Program-made: the position numbers and the translations under genes | NCBI GenBank assembly: GCA_964410665.1 | Contig: CAYPIE010000052.1 | Coordinates: 1-41,340 of the forward strand | DNA from: CAYPIE01 sp964410665 | GTDB lineage: Bacteria > Planctomycetota > Planctomycetia > Gemmatales > Gemmataceae | DNA: 41,340 nt | Reading direction: 5' to 3' | Shown: one piece after another, positions 14,088 through 22,475 of the stretch | How positions within the stretch are numbered: the first letter of the stretch is position 1 | How the letters are laid out: every line of letters starts with the position of its first letter | The notes under the pieces: generated by a model | The model's input: only the letters and a program-made list of their open reading frames with translations | What the model was told of the DNA's origin: nothing | The model's database searches: none

Positions 14088-16301
14088 TTAAGGATGCTCG
14101 GTAGTGGTTTGCTTTCGACGCTTAAGAATGAGCTGGCCTTGCTGAGCAACGGGGAGTAATTCCCATCCCTGCATTCCTAAAGCGTTCAACTCGAACTGTA
14201 AGTCGGCTACTGGGTCAATGTTCGTCAGAACCTTGTATTCCCACCGAGAGCTTTCCAGATCACCAACCGGTTGAACCTTCCCTGGCGCGTTCGCTGAAAG
14301 TGGCGTGCGCGCTAGGCTCGGGCTCAAGTCAGAGGACTCCCGGGATTCCTGCAGCATTTTTAGCTTTGGGTCTTCAACCAGTAACAGATCGTCAAGATGA
14401 GGTGATACGTCAAAATAGTAAGAGGCATTGAAGCGTCTGGGCGGGTCCCCATTTGTCTCATCGGTAATACCAGTGCCAACCGGGATCTTAAACATGAACT
14501 CTGATTTGTCGATCGACTCATTCAATCGCTTTACCTGAGAAATGGTATAGGTTTCGTTGTAACCAGGACCTTGCAAAGTAAAGCACTGGATAGTCCCGAT
14601 CATAGGAATGTGGATACCATTGATCTTCTGGAACGCGGAAGACTCAAACAGTTTAGCGATCGAACCATCAAGTCCAACAAATTCCAGACGAGGGATTGCG
14701 AACCCTAGCGACGGAGCAACATACGCTCGAATCCGCGCACCATGTTCGGTCACCTCGTTCGATGAGTCTAATGCAGCTAACTGATCCTTGTGCACGGTCC
14801 ATTCCAGAATATACACTTTCTGGCCATCCAGGAGAGCATGCCCTCGAAGCACTGCTTGGTCTTTGTGTTTGGCAACAAACTCCCGGGTCGGTTGGTAAGG
14901 AAATGTTCCTAGAAATACCGCCACGCGCGGGTCGAAATGCCCGAAGAGTTCCTTGGTCGTATTCGTGACACGCACGCTCCGGGATACGGTCTTGCCTGTC
15001 TCCGCGCGAACTTGGTACTCGGCCGAGATCGTCCCAAGGTCAATGGTCGTCGTCGAGTACTCTCCGGTAATCGGTCCGACCGTCGTTGCATCCACTCCAT
15101 TGGCCGAGAAGCTGTTCACCTCTGAGAGATCTATCTTATGCATCGTCTTCCAGCGATCCTCAGAAATGACCAGATGGATCTGTCTCGTATCGTGGTGATC
15201 AAATAAGGACATTTCATATAGGTATTCCCCCGACCGGACTGCCTTTGATCGATCAATCACGCCCTTGACAAGATCTTCCCGCGATAGACTCATTGTCTCC
15301 TCAGGAGTGGTGTCCTGGGACAGGTTCTTGTCGTGGACACTGTGAGGAGATTCCTGGACCAGATTCCTGTCGAGGACACCGGAAGGATTCGGTGACAGAG
15401 GCTTGTTGGAGATGTACGTCGCTGAAGATTTTGCCGGCTTCGGCGGACTGTCCGCTCGCTGCTCATCGACGATCGGCGTAGGGCGATGGGAAACCATCCA
15501 GCCCCCACAGATCACCGCGATGAACAACAAGATCCCGATCATGAATTTTTTGACGCGAGATCGTCGCATCGAATGGAGCACGGCTTGGCTAAGCTTCACT
15601 GCCCCACTCGGCAACATCGCCGATGATCCCGCCATGCCGAAATCACGAATCATTTGCACCGTCGACGCCAGAAGACTCCTCGAAACGGTCACACCTAGTG
15701 GAACGTTGCCGAGCTCGATTCCTTGGTGACGCAGACGTGCTTGCAGCTTCTTCCGGGCTTTGGACAAGCGTGCCCCCACGGTCCGCTCCGGAATGCGAAG
15801 GCGTGACACCGCCAGTTTCCGACTTTCTGCGTCTTCCCCAAAGGACAGCAATACTTCCCGATCGTTTCTCGGGAGCACGGCAATCTCCCGATCCAGGATT
15901 GAGTCGAGCGCTGTTAAAGCGGAAGAAGTGGATCGAGTGGCAAGAGCCGTGTCCTGCAGAGGTCCTTGCCAACGGGCTTGGCCGCGGCGTGACTGCCCCA
16001 CGTTCAATGCACATTGCCGCGCCACCTCGTGGAGCCAACTTGCGAGCGAGCGCAGTGGCACTAGCGCCGCTGCCTTGTCCAACAAAACTAAAAAGGTTGC
16101 CTGAAACGCCTCCTCGGCATCCGGGCCGTCGCCCAACAGACGATGGCACACACCTAATACCATTGGACCGTGTCGATGGACTAGGCTGGCGAATGCCGCC
16201 TCATCACGCCGGGAAAGGACCGCTTTGAGCAGTAGCGAATCCGAGCTCTCCTCGGCCAGGCAGCAATCAAGCCAGTGTTGCAAGGTCGCGGGATGGGGCA
16301 C
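14088..16301 (-). CDS. ECF sigma factor fused to membrane anchor, LolA-like region and DUF4177-like domain
   Basis: The frame is open from GTG 16355, but I place the start at GTG 16301. AGGAGG lies 9 bases before it and the upstream 18 residues look non-coding. Numbering here is from 16355. Region 2 (residues 48-115) has DEAAFASLVHRHGPMVLGVC and DAEEAFQATFLVLL. Region 4 (150-205) has LPRNDREVLLSF and PERTVGARLSKARKKLQARL. A basic segment then leads into a membrane helix at 271-288. About 400 residues follow outside the membrane. They include a beta-rich part (EEYLYEM-like, IHLVISEDRWKTMHK, VYILEWTVHKDQ) resembling LolA/LolB-type folds. The last 45 residues, WEYKVLT...LNALGMQGWELLPV...LILKRR, match the DUF4177 pattern. 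It probably senses an envelope signal and regulates transcription directly; that link is inferred. Confidence 0.85.
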   Translation of the reverse strand: MPHPATLQHWLDCCLAEESSDSLLLKAVLSRRDEAAFASLVHRHGPMVLGVCHRLLGDGPDAEEAFQATFLVLLDKAAALVPLRSLASWLHEVARQCALNVGQSRRGQARWQGPLQDTALATRSTSSALTALDSILDREIAVLPRNDREVLLSFGEDAESRKLAVSRLRIPERTVGARLSKARKKLQARLRHQGIELGNVPLGVTVSRSLLASTVQMIRDFGMAGSSAMLPSGAVKLSQAVLHSMRRSRVKKFMIGILLFIAVICGGWMVSHRPTPIVDEQRADSPPKPAKSSATYISNKPLSPNPSGVLDRNLVQESPHSVHDKNLSQDTTPEETMSLSREDLVKGVIDRSKAVRSGEYLYEMSLFDHHDTRQIHLVISEDRWKTMHKIDLSEVNSFSANGVDATTVGPITGEYSTTTIDLGTISAEYQVRAETGKTVSRSVRVTNTTKELFGHFDPRVAVFLGTFPYQPTREFVAKHKDQAVLRGHALLDGQKVYILEWTVHKDQLAALDSSNEVTEHGARIRAYVAPSLGFAIPRLEFVGLDGSIAKLFESSAFQKINGIHIPMIGTIQCFTLQGPGYNETYTISQVKRLNESIDKSEFMFKIPVGTGITDETNGDPPRRFNASYYFDVSPHLDDLLLVEDPKLKMLQESRESSDLSPSLARTPLSANAPGKVQPVGDLESSRWEYKVLTNIDPVADLQFELNALGMQGWELLPVAQQGQLILKRRKQTTTEHP

Positions 16302-16616
16302 GTCGACGGTCCTCCTAAATCGGAAAAGCCGCTTTCGCGTATTGTCTAGGTCCACTCACGAGAAAACGGTTCCCCGGCGCTGGAGAAAAGCGTGGTGTTG
16401 AATCGGAGATCGCTGCCGCAGAGTTGGCAGCAATGCGCCTGGGAAATAAATCGTCGACAAGCAAGAATCCGAGGGGTGTCTTTGGTGGAGGGCGATTGTC
16501 TTGTAACGATATCGCATGGCTGTCAAGACGGTCATCGGCCCGACTTGAAGTCGCCATCCCCCACCAACGCAAAGCCAGTATCAGGCAAACGGCCTCAGCG
16601 CACTCGCCTCAATCGA
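16302..16616. other. Intergenic region between sigma-factor fusion gene and HdeD-like gene
   Basis: Both flanking genes are on the minus strand, so this holds the promoter and leader of the sigma-factor gene, with AGGAGG at 16309-16314 on the minus strand. No RNA, repeat or terminator with a T-run was seen. Confidence 0.45.
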
Positions 16617-17228
16617 TTAACGTTCTCCAGTGGTGGCCGGCAGCGAACGCGCGGTTAAGCCAAGCGCCATCCATGACACCCCGCTGAGCACCAGATCAAT
16701 CCCTAGGAACAGCCCAATTAGCCATAGGTTCCACGGCAATCCCGATAAGATGACAATCCCCAGGATGAGCTCCAGAATACCGCTAAACAGCACCCACCCC
16801 CAGTGCCGAAAGCGAATGCTGATCGATCCGGATATCCGTAGAATCCCCCCAGTGAGGAACAACACCCCCAACACAATGGTTAACACTTGTACGGTGATGA
16901 CGGGGTGACGGATCATAAACCCGCCAGCGATCAGATAAATAATCCCGATCAACAAATCAAGTAAAAAACTCCCCCAAGTTCGCGTTGAGAAAGCACTGAT
17001 GATCTGGATGACGCCCCCGATGACCGCAACGACGCCAAAGAAAATCGCAGTGGTTAAGGAGAAAAAGATGGCATAGCCCATGGCGAAGAAGCCAAGCACC
17101 GTCAGGGCGATCCCAAGCAGGAAAAAGGTCAACCAACTGTCCCGAAGCCGTCCAAGATCACTTTCTAGGATCGGACCGCGTGAACTCGGCATCAGTGGGT
17201 CATTTGGGGACGTGACTTCCGACATCAT
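16617..17228 (-). CDS. HdeD/DUF308-family membrane protein
   Basis: The 203-residue protein has about six hydrophobic helices arranged as three pairs, from WLTFFLLGIALTVLGFFAMG through FGVVAVIGGVIQIISAF, LIGIIYLIAGGFMI, TIVLGVLFLTGGILRISGSI, WGWVLFSGILELILGIVIL to LIGLFLGIDLVLSGVSWMAL. This is the DUF308 (HdeD) pattern; in E. coli HdeD is tied to acid resistance, but here only membrane location is safe. Two adjacent ATG codons (17228, 17225) follow AGAGGA; either may be used. The gene precedes the sigma-factor gene in the same direction with a 315-base gap. Confidence 0.85.
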   Translation of the reverse strand: MMSEVTSPNDPLMPSSRGPILESDLGRLRDSWLTFFLLGIALTVLGFFAMGYAIFFSLTTAIFFGVVAVIGGVIQIISAFSTRTWGSFLLDLLIGIIYLIAGGFMIRHPVITVQVLTIVLGVLFLTGGILRISGSISIRFRHWGWVLFSGILELILGIVILSGLPWNLWLIGLFLGIDLVLSGVSWMALGLTARSLPATTGER

Positions 17229-17329
17229 AACATCCTCTCTTCGACGAATGGGTACATGACGAAGTTGTTCTAGAGAGAATGCACCGAGGTGACCATTCGA
17301 TATGCTAAGATGATGCCGGATTCCAGAAG

Positions 17330-18526
17330 CTAGCGATCAATTTCCCCCATGACAATATCAATACTCCCGATAATCGACGGGACGTCGGCCAACAAACACC
17401 CCCGGCATAATTCCGCTGCGACGCTCAGATTACAAAAGCTTGACGAGCGGGCGCGCACTCGGAGTGGCACCGCGTCCTTATTCGGCCGACCCACCACATA
17501 AAAGCCCATCTGTCCACGGGGACACTCGGTCTCCACGTAACATTCGCCAGGCGACAGCGTCCGGGGCGGCTCAATACGGTGAGTACCCTCGGCCTGTAGG
17601 TAGCGATCCATGGCCTGTCGGATCAACTTAATACTCTCAAGCACCTCGCGCATTCGTACGTAGAAACGATGCCAGCAATCGCCGATCACCGCATCCGCCG
17701 GTGCTTCCGCAAACGGGGGCATCGGTACGTCAAAGTCGTAGGTTTCATACCCACTATAGGGCTCAATCTTGCGTAGGTCCCAGGCTTGATCGTTGGCGTC
17801 GCGGTCGAGTGAGGCTCGCAGCATCGGGCCCGTGCAGCCATAAGACAGTGCCATTTCCTTAGACATGACTCCGATGTTGGCGGTCCGCTTGACGAAAATG
17901 TGATTGTTGGTGAGGAGCGAGTGATATTCTTGGATGCGTGGTTCAAAATAATCCAGGAATGCACGGCAACGCTCCAACCAGCCTTCCGGAAGGTCATCAT
18001 GCACGCCACCGATCGTGATGTAGCTGTAGGTCAGACGAGCCCCGCAGACCTCTTCGAACAGGTCGAGCACCTGCTCGCGTTCTCGGAAGGCGTACAGGAA
18101 TGGGCTAAACGAGCCCAGATCCAGCCCGTACGCGCCCATGCCGACCAAATGGCTGGCGATGCGGTTGAGCTCGGCGATAAGCACCCGTAGCACATTGGCC
18201 TTGTCGGGGATTTGCATGCCGCAAAGCTTCTCGATGGCCAGCGAGTAGGCCAGATTCATGTTCATCCCGGCCAGGTAGTCCATGCGATCGGTGTATGGAA
18301 TGAACTGGATCGGGGTGACATTCTCGCCGATCTTCTCCGCACAGCGGTGCAAATAACCCAGGTGAGGAGTCACCTCGGAAACCACCTCGCCATCGGTCTT
18401 GAGCACCAGTCGCAGCACCCCGTGGGTGCTTGGGTGCTGCGGGCCCATGTTGACGAGCATCTCATCGGTACGAACATCGAACTCGATGAGAGTCGGATCG
18501 GTAGTCGGTAAGAAGTTGGCGGACAT
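17330..18526 (-). CDS. nuoD: NADH-quinone oxidoreductase subunit D (49-kDa)
   Basis: NuoD is part of the peripheral arm of complex I and forms the quinone-binding cavity with NuoB. The 398-residue product shows NMGPQHPSTHGVLRLVLKTD, YTDRMDYLAGMNMN, ELNRIASHLVG, ITIGGVHDDLPEGW, CTGPMLRASL and the C-terminal ADVPSIIGSIDIVMGEIDR, so it is complete. I chose ATG 18526 (MSANFL), 14 bases after nuoC stops, over an overlapping ATG at 18550. It is the last complex I gene in the window on this strand; nuoE-H and J-N are not here. Confidence 0.96.
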   Translation of the reverse strand: MSANFLPTTDPTLIEFDVRTDEMLVNMGPQHPSTHGVLRLVLKTDGEVVSEVTPHLGYLHRCAEKIGENVTPIQFIPYTDRMDYLAGMNMNLAYSLAIEKLCGMQIPDKANVLRVLIAELNRIASHLVGMGAYGLDLGSFSPFLYAFREREQVLDLFEEVCGARLTYSYITIGGVHDDLPEGWLERCRAFLDYFEPRIQEYHSLLTNNHIFVKRTANIGVMSKEMALSYGCTGPMLRASLDRDANDQAWDLRKIEPYSGYETYDFDVPMPPFAEAPADAVIGDCWHRFYVRMREVLESIKLIRQAMDRYLQAEGTHRIEPPRTLSPGECYVETECPRGQMGFYVVGRPNKDAVPLRVRARSSSFCNLSVAAELCRGCLLADVPSIIGSIDIVMGEIDR

Positions 18527-18540
18527 GGTGTTTCCGGTGG

Positions 18541-19071
18541 CTAGCGGCAACGAATGGCGTGGTATTCTAGCGGGTACTCGTAATCTTTGCGGAGCGGATG
18601 TCCTTCCCAGTCCTCGGCGAGCAGGATGCGACGCAGGTCCGGGTGCTCAGTGAAAAGGACTCCGGAAAGGTCATAGACCTCACGCTCATGCCAATCGGCA
18701 GTCTTCCACAGGTGGCTAACCGTGGGTACCTCCGGTAGGCTGCCCGGGATGTCATCCTTCCAACGGGGTAGGATGAGCTTGACCGTGAAACGATGTCTGA
18801 GGTTGAAGCTGGACAGGTGATAGATCACTTCGGTGTGCGGCTCGAAGCCAGCTTTGGCCACTTTCTTGGCGTCAGTCTCCAGGTAATCGACCCCTGAAAT
18901 ACAATTCAGTACATCGAAAGCCAGTCGGTCATCGTCACGAAGGTACGCGAAAATATCTGGTAAGTCGCCCGGGACCTGGATGATGACATGCGGGTCGATG
19001 GCGTCCATGACCGGCTGCACAGCAGGACCAAAGCGGGCGACCAGAGCGTCGCTGATTTCGCTAGGAGTCAT
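18541..19071 (-). CDS. nuoC: NADH-quinone oxidoreductase subunit C (30-kDa)
   Basis: NuoC is a scaffold subunit of the complex I connecting arm. The 176-residue protein ends with the family signature TADWHEREVYDLSGVLF..HPDLRRILL..DWEGHPLRKDYE. It is separate from nuoD, not fused as in E. coli. Its ATG lies 3 bases after the nuoB stop codon and its stop lies 14 bases before the preferred nuoD start, so the three genes are one operon. Confidence 0.96.
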   Translation of the reverse strand: MTPSEISDALVARFGPAVQPVMDAIDPHVIIQVPGDLPDIFAYLRDDDRLAFDVLNCISGVDYLETDAKKVAKAGFEPHTEVIYHLSSFNLRHRFTVKLILPRWKDDIPGSLPEVPTVSHLWKTADWHEREVYDLSGVLFTEHPDLRRILLAEDWEGHPLRKDYEYPLEYHAIRCR

Positions 19072-19074
19072 CGT

Positions 19075-19689
19075 TTAAGCCTTGGCTGGGCGGGCACGAT
19101 CTTTTGTCCGCTTGAGAAACTCCTCGGCGGTCGCCGGCTCCGCGAGTTCCTCGGGCAACCGGACGCTGCCGGTGCGTTTGGGAACCGGGGTCTCCATCGG
19201 CTGGCCCTTGGTCAATTCCTGCATGGCCATGACCTTGTCCTGTACCCGCATCAGACCCTCAAGCAGAGCTTCTGGCCGTGGCGGACAGCCAGGGACATAG
19301 ACATCCACTGGGACCACCAGGTCGACACCTTTCACGACGTTGTAGCCATACTTGTAGTAGGGTCCGCCCCCACAGGTGCACGCGCCCATGGCAATGACGA
19401 ACTTGGGGTCGGGCATCTGGTTATAGAGCCGGCGTACGCGATCGGCCATCTTGAAGTTGACCGTGCCGGCGACGATCATCAAGTCCGCTTGCCGCGGCGT
19501 AGCCCGGAACGCCCCTGCCCCAAAGCGGTCGATGTCATATTTTGAAGCACCCGTGGCCATCATCTCGATGGCACAGCAGGCCAAGCCGAAGGTCATCGGC
19601 CAAAGGCTGCCCTGGCGGGCCCAATTAATCGCCTGCTCCAACGAGGTGGTTATCAGCCCCTCTTCGAAGCGGCCTTCCATCCAGCCCAT
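19075..19689 (-). CDS. nuoB: NADH-quinone oxidoreductase subunit B
   Basis: NuoB carries iron-sulfur cluster N2, the last electron carrier before quinone. The N2 ligands are visible: the tandem cysteines of GLACCAIEMM (C38, C39), C104 of MGACTCGGGPYY and C135 of YVPGCPPRPEALLEGL. The length (204) is somewhat above the usual ~170-180 because of a charged tail of about 45 residues. The ATG has GGGAG 9 bases upstream. nuoA is not directly upstream as is usual; a PQQ-type gene lies between. Confidence 0.96.
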   Translation of the reverse strand: MGWMEGRFEEGLITTSLEQAINWARQGSLWPMTFGLACCAIEMMATGASKYDIDRFGAGAFRATPRQADLMIVAGTVNFKMADRVRRLYNQMPDPKFVIAMGACTCGGGPYYKYGYNVVKGVDLVVPVDVYVPGCPPRPEALLEGLMRVQDKVMAMQELTKGQPMETPVPKRTGSVRLPEELAEPATAEEFLKRTKDRARPAKA

Positions 19690-19865
19690 TCGCTATACTC
19701 CCGCAAACTACGCTTTGAGAATGGGATCGTTTGTCTAGAAATACGTTAGCAGGCAAACCGACACCGGGTCAATTTCCGCTCAAAGTCGGTCTATTTGAGG
19801 TCGGTGCCGTCGCATCCACACAGGTAGCCCAGATCCCCGTTGGCCCGTGCGTCCGAAATGAAATC

Positions 19866-19908
19866 GGGCTCACACGATCGCTTGCAAGGGTATCCGACGC
19901 GTGAGCCC
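19866..19908. terminator. Inverted repeat just after the PQQ-type gene
   Basis: GGGCTCAC (19866-19873) and GTGAGCCC (19901-19908) form an 8-bp stem with a 27-base loop, starting 13 bases beyond the PQQ-type gene's stop on the minus strand. The long loop and missing T-run make it a weak terminator candidate; it could also be an mRNA-stabilising hairpin before nuoB. Confidence 0.3.
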
Positions 19909-19920
19909 AGGAAGACGAAA

Positions 19921-21222
19921 CTACTTTGATAGATCAACGCAAACAAGTTGCTTATCATTGCGGACGTACATCCGTTTATTGGCGAATGCCGGCATACACC
20001 AGACCACGTCGCGGCCAAATGCCACATTGGTCGGCTCGAGGATCTTGGCCCGGTCGATCTCCTTGAAGCCCTCAGGCGAGAGCTGAGCGATGATCAGCTC
20101 GCCCTGGTCGTTAAACAGCCAGAAGCGGTTGGCTTGCTTGACCACAAACACGGTGCCCGAGGGAGCTCGCTTACCGTTAATGAACTCCTGGGTCTCCCAA
20201 AGACGTTTCCCATCCGGCAGGTTGACGGCGAAGAAGTCGCCGCTTTCGTCACAGCCATACATGACAGCATCTTGGAGGAATGGCTGAACGTTGACGGGCG
20301 AGATGCCGTAGCCTCGTTTGTCTCGCCACACTTCCTCGGCCCCAGGTTTGTCGGAGGCCAGCTTGAGCAGCAGCGATTTACCACGATAACCACCGACATA
20401 GAGGTAGTCCTCGTACCGGACTGGCGACATTATGATTGAGCCACTGGTCGCGTCGTAGGGCACCGACCAGTACTCCTTACCACTCTCGGGGTTCACCGAG
20501 GTGACGGCTTTGGGCCGCAACAGGATGAGTTGCCGCACCCCACCAGACTTGATAATGGTCGGAGGTGAGTAGCCTTGTTCGAAGGCAGTGATCGCCTTCC
20601 AGATTTCCGCGCCAGAGTCCTTATCAAAGGCAACGATGTGGCTGCCTTTGCCACCGACCAGCGTGAGGATCTTGTCGCCGTCGATCAAGGGGTGCGCGGC
20701 GTAACCCCACAGGGCCGGCTTGGCACCATACTGTTTTTGGAAGTCCTTTTGCCACACGATCTTGCCGGAGTCGACGTCGAAGCAGAAGAAGTTGCCCACT
20801 GCGCCCAAGGTGTAGACCTTGCCGTCCTCGACCACCGGAGTGCAGCGCGGTCCGGAGGGATAGGAGATCCGGTACTTGACCGGGTATTCATGCTTCCACA
20901 ACACCTTGCCGCTCGCCTCGTCCAGGCATTGCACCCGTTCGGTGCCGGAAAACTCCTTGCGGTCAAAGTTGCTGACCTTCACATTGGCCGCTGTCACATA
21001 GTCGGTAATAAACACCTTGCCCTCGGCAACCGCAGGGCCAGCGTAGCCACCTGCGACCGGTGCCCGCCACGCGATCTTGGGTCCTCCCTCGGGGAACTTG
21101 TCCAGTAGCCCCGTCTCCCGCCAGATGTTGTCCCGCTTGGGACCCATCCATTGCGGCCAGTCATCGGCCTGAGTCGCAGTCGCGACAGTTAGGGCGATGG
21201 CAAGAGCGGTGAAGCTGCGCAT
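19921..21222 (-). CDS. Secreted PQQ-like beta-propeller repeat protein
   Basis: The 433-residue protein begins with a signal peptide (MRSFTALAIALTVATATQA, then DDWPQWMGPKRDNIW). The body has repeated propeller strands of the PQQ/YncE type: GKVFITDYV, CLDEASGKVLWKHE, GKVYTLGAVGNFFCFD, DSGKIVWQKDF, DKDSGAEIWK, NPESGKEYWSVP, DGKRLWETQE and MYVRNDKQLVCVDL. Such proteins are abundant in planctomycetes, and many lack a clear enzyme role. It sits between nuoA (73 bases upstream) and nuoB (231 bases downstream), in the same direction. No residues proving PQQ binding were identified. Confidence 0.87.
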   Translation of the reverse strand: MRSFTALAIALTVATATQADDWPQWMGPKRDNIWRETGLLDKFPEGGPKIAWRAPVAGGYAGPAVAEGKVFITDYVTAANVKVSNFDRKEFSGTERVQCLDEASGKVLWKHEYPVKYRISYPSGPRCTPVVEDGKVYTLGAVGNFFCFDVDSGKIVWQKDFQKQYGAKPALWGYAAHPLIDGDKILTLVGGKGSHIVAFDKDSGAEIWKAITAFEQGYSPPTIIKSGGVRQLILLRPKAVTSVNPESGKEYWSVPYDATSGSIIMSPVRYEDYLYVGGYRGKSLLLKLASDKPGAEEVWRDKRGYGISPVNVQPFLQDAVMYGCDESGDFFAVNLPDGKRLWETQEFINGKRAPSGTVFVVKQANRFWLFNDQGELIIAQLSPEGFKEIDRAKILEPTNVAFGRDVVWCMPAFANKRMYVRNDKQLVCVDLSK

Positions 21223-21294
21223 CGTGGCGATCCTTTTTGGTCATGCACGTGATGAGATGATCGGCTTCGGCCCACGCCGAGCCTCCCTACCATC

Positions 21295-21843
21295 TTAGGC
21301 AGTCGGGGGACTTTTGGCCGATCCGACCGCCACCTGCCCGGCCAGGCTCTTCACCCAGTCGAGATCACCGCGCCGCCAGATGTACGCAAAACCCAGAATG
21401 AGAATGCCGAAGAAGATGAGAATGTCGGTGAAAGCCAGCCAGGCCAACTGTCCGGCGGCAGCTTGCTGATCGCTCAACATCGCCTCCGAGAGCATACCGT
21501 CTGGACCGGAGGGTTGCCCTGTCAACTCCGCGACCCGCACCTGCCGTTCGGCAGCCGACAGGTCAGCGTGCTGCAACCGGTTCGCCGTCCCGAAAACGAC
21601 ACCCCATGGGAAAAAGAATGCCATTTCCACATCAAAGATGACAAATAAAAGTGCGACCACATAGAATCGTAAATCGAACTGGACCCATGCACTGCCAATG
21701 GTCGGTTCGCCACATTCGTAGATCGTGGCTTTATCAGGGTTTGGCCGTGATGGGCGAAGGAAAGCTCCGACCATCAGCCCCACCATCAGAAAGACCAATC
21801 CGACGACCAAGAAAATCAGTACCAGGGTTACCAGCTGCGTCAT
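21295..21843 (-). CDS. nuoA: NADH-quinone oxidoreductase subunit A, with extended loop
   Basis: NuoA is a three-helix membrane subunit at the junction of complex I arms. Helix 1 is LVTLVLIFLVVGLVFLMVGL; the diagnostic loop reads YECGEPTIGSAWVQFDLRFYV; helix 2 has ALLFVIFDVEMAFFFPW; helix 3 is LAWLAFTDILIFFGILILGF. At 182 residues it is longer than the usual ~120-140, because about 45 extra hydrophilic residues (HADLSAAERQVRVAELTGQP onward) lie between helices 2 and 3. Its ATG overlaps the nuoI stop by 4 bases. Confidence 0.95.
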   Translation of the reverse strand: MTQLVTLVLIFLVVGLVFLMVGLMVGAFLRPSRPNPDKATIYECGEPTIGSAWVQFDLRFYVVALLFVIFDVEMAFFFPWGVVFGTANRLQHADLSAAERQVRVAELTGQPSGPDGMLSEAMLSDQQAAAGQLAWLAFTDILIFFGILILGFAYIWRRGDLDWVKSLAGQVAVGSAKSPPTA

Positions 21844-22388
21844 GTTTTTCCCTCCGCCGGCTTGGGTGGTTCAGGTGGTTTGACCCACACTGGCAGGGTT
21901 TGCCGCTTCGACTGAGCCACATCGGTGGGATTGAGCGTTGCCTGTCCCCAGGCGACTTCGACCGGCAGCTTGGCATAATCGACAATACAACCGTCGCGGC
22001 CATAACAACTCAGATCAAAGGTCGAGCCCATGAAAATGCAATCCACCGGACAAGGATCGACACATAGCGCACAGAACATGCACTTGGTATAGTCAATCTT
22101 AAAGCCAGTTACCAGAAAGCCCTTGCCCTGTGGATTCTTCTCCTTGTCGATGTAGATGCAATCGACTGGGCAGGCCCGAGCGCACTTGTCGCAGCCGATA
22201 CAGGTAGTGAGATCAAACCGATGAAAGCCCCGGTAGCGCGGCTTAATCGGCACGGGAGCCTCAGGGTAGGCGAATGGCTCCGTGAACGCTCGCCGGCGGA
22301 AGGTTTGCAGAAAGTGCCATAAGGTGACATACATGCCGTTGGCAATCGTCACGAGCGCCAAGCGAATATTGCGAAGCCAGTCAAGCAT
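21840..22388 (-). CDS. nuoI: NADH-quinone oxidoreductase subunit I
   Basis: NuoI carries two [4Fe-4S] clusters (N6a, N6b). Ligand sets are CIGCDKCARACPVDC (C63, C66, C69, C73) and CMFCALCVDPCPVDC (C103, C106, C109, C113). Both motifs have an extra Cys four residues on, as in 2[4Fe-4S] ferredoxins. The N-terminal helix region RNIRLALVTIANGMYVTLWHF is typical of the subunit. The gene opens the complex I cluster here and overlaps nuoA by 4 bases (ATGA type), so translation is likely coupled. Confidence 0.95.
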   Translation of the reverse strand: MLDWLRNIRLALVTIANGMYVTLWHFLQTFRRRAFTEPFAYPEAPVPIKPRYRGFHRFDLTTCIGCDKCARACPVDCIYIDKEKNPQGKGFLVTGFKIDYTKCMFCALCVDPCPVDCIFMGSTFDLSCYGRDGCIVDYAKLPVEVAWGQATLNPTDVAQSKRQTLPVWVKPPEPPKPAEGKT

Positions 22389-22475
22389 ACGTCTTAGTCT
22401 CTAGGCAAATATTCAATCGAGTCGGCCCATGGGTCGGGTCATCGATGGGCACCCTTGCCTTGGATGCCCCTCCAA

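Noticed and set aside
19791..20027. A 78-residue minus-strand frame overlapping the PQQ-type gene's end
   Set aside because: It mostly lies out of frame within the PQQ-type gene and lacks a ribosome site.
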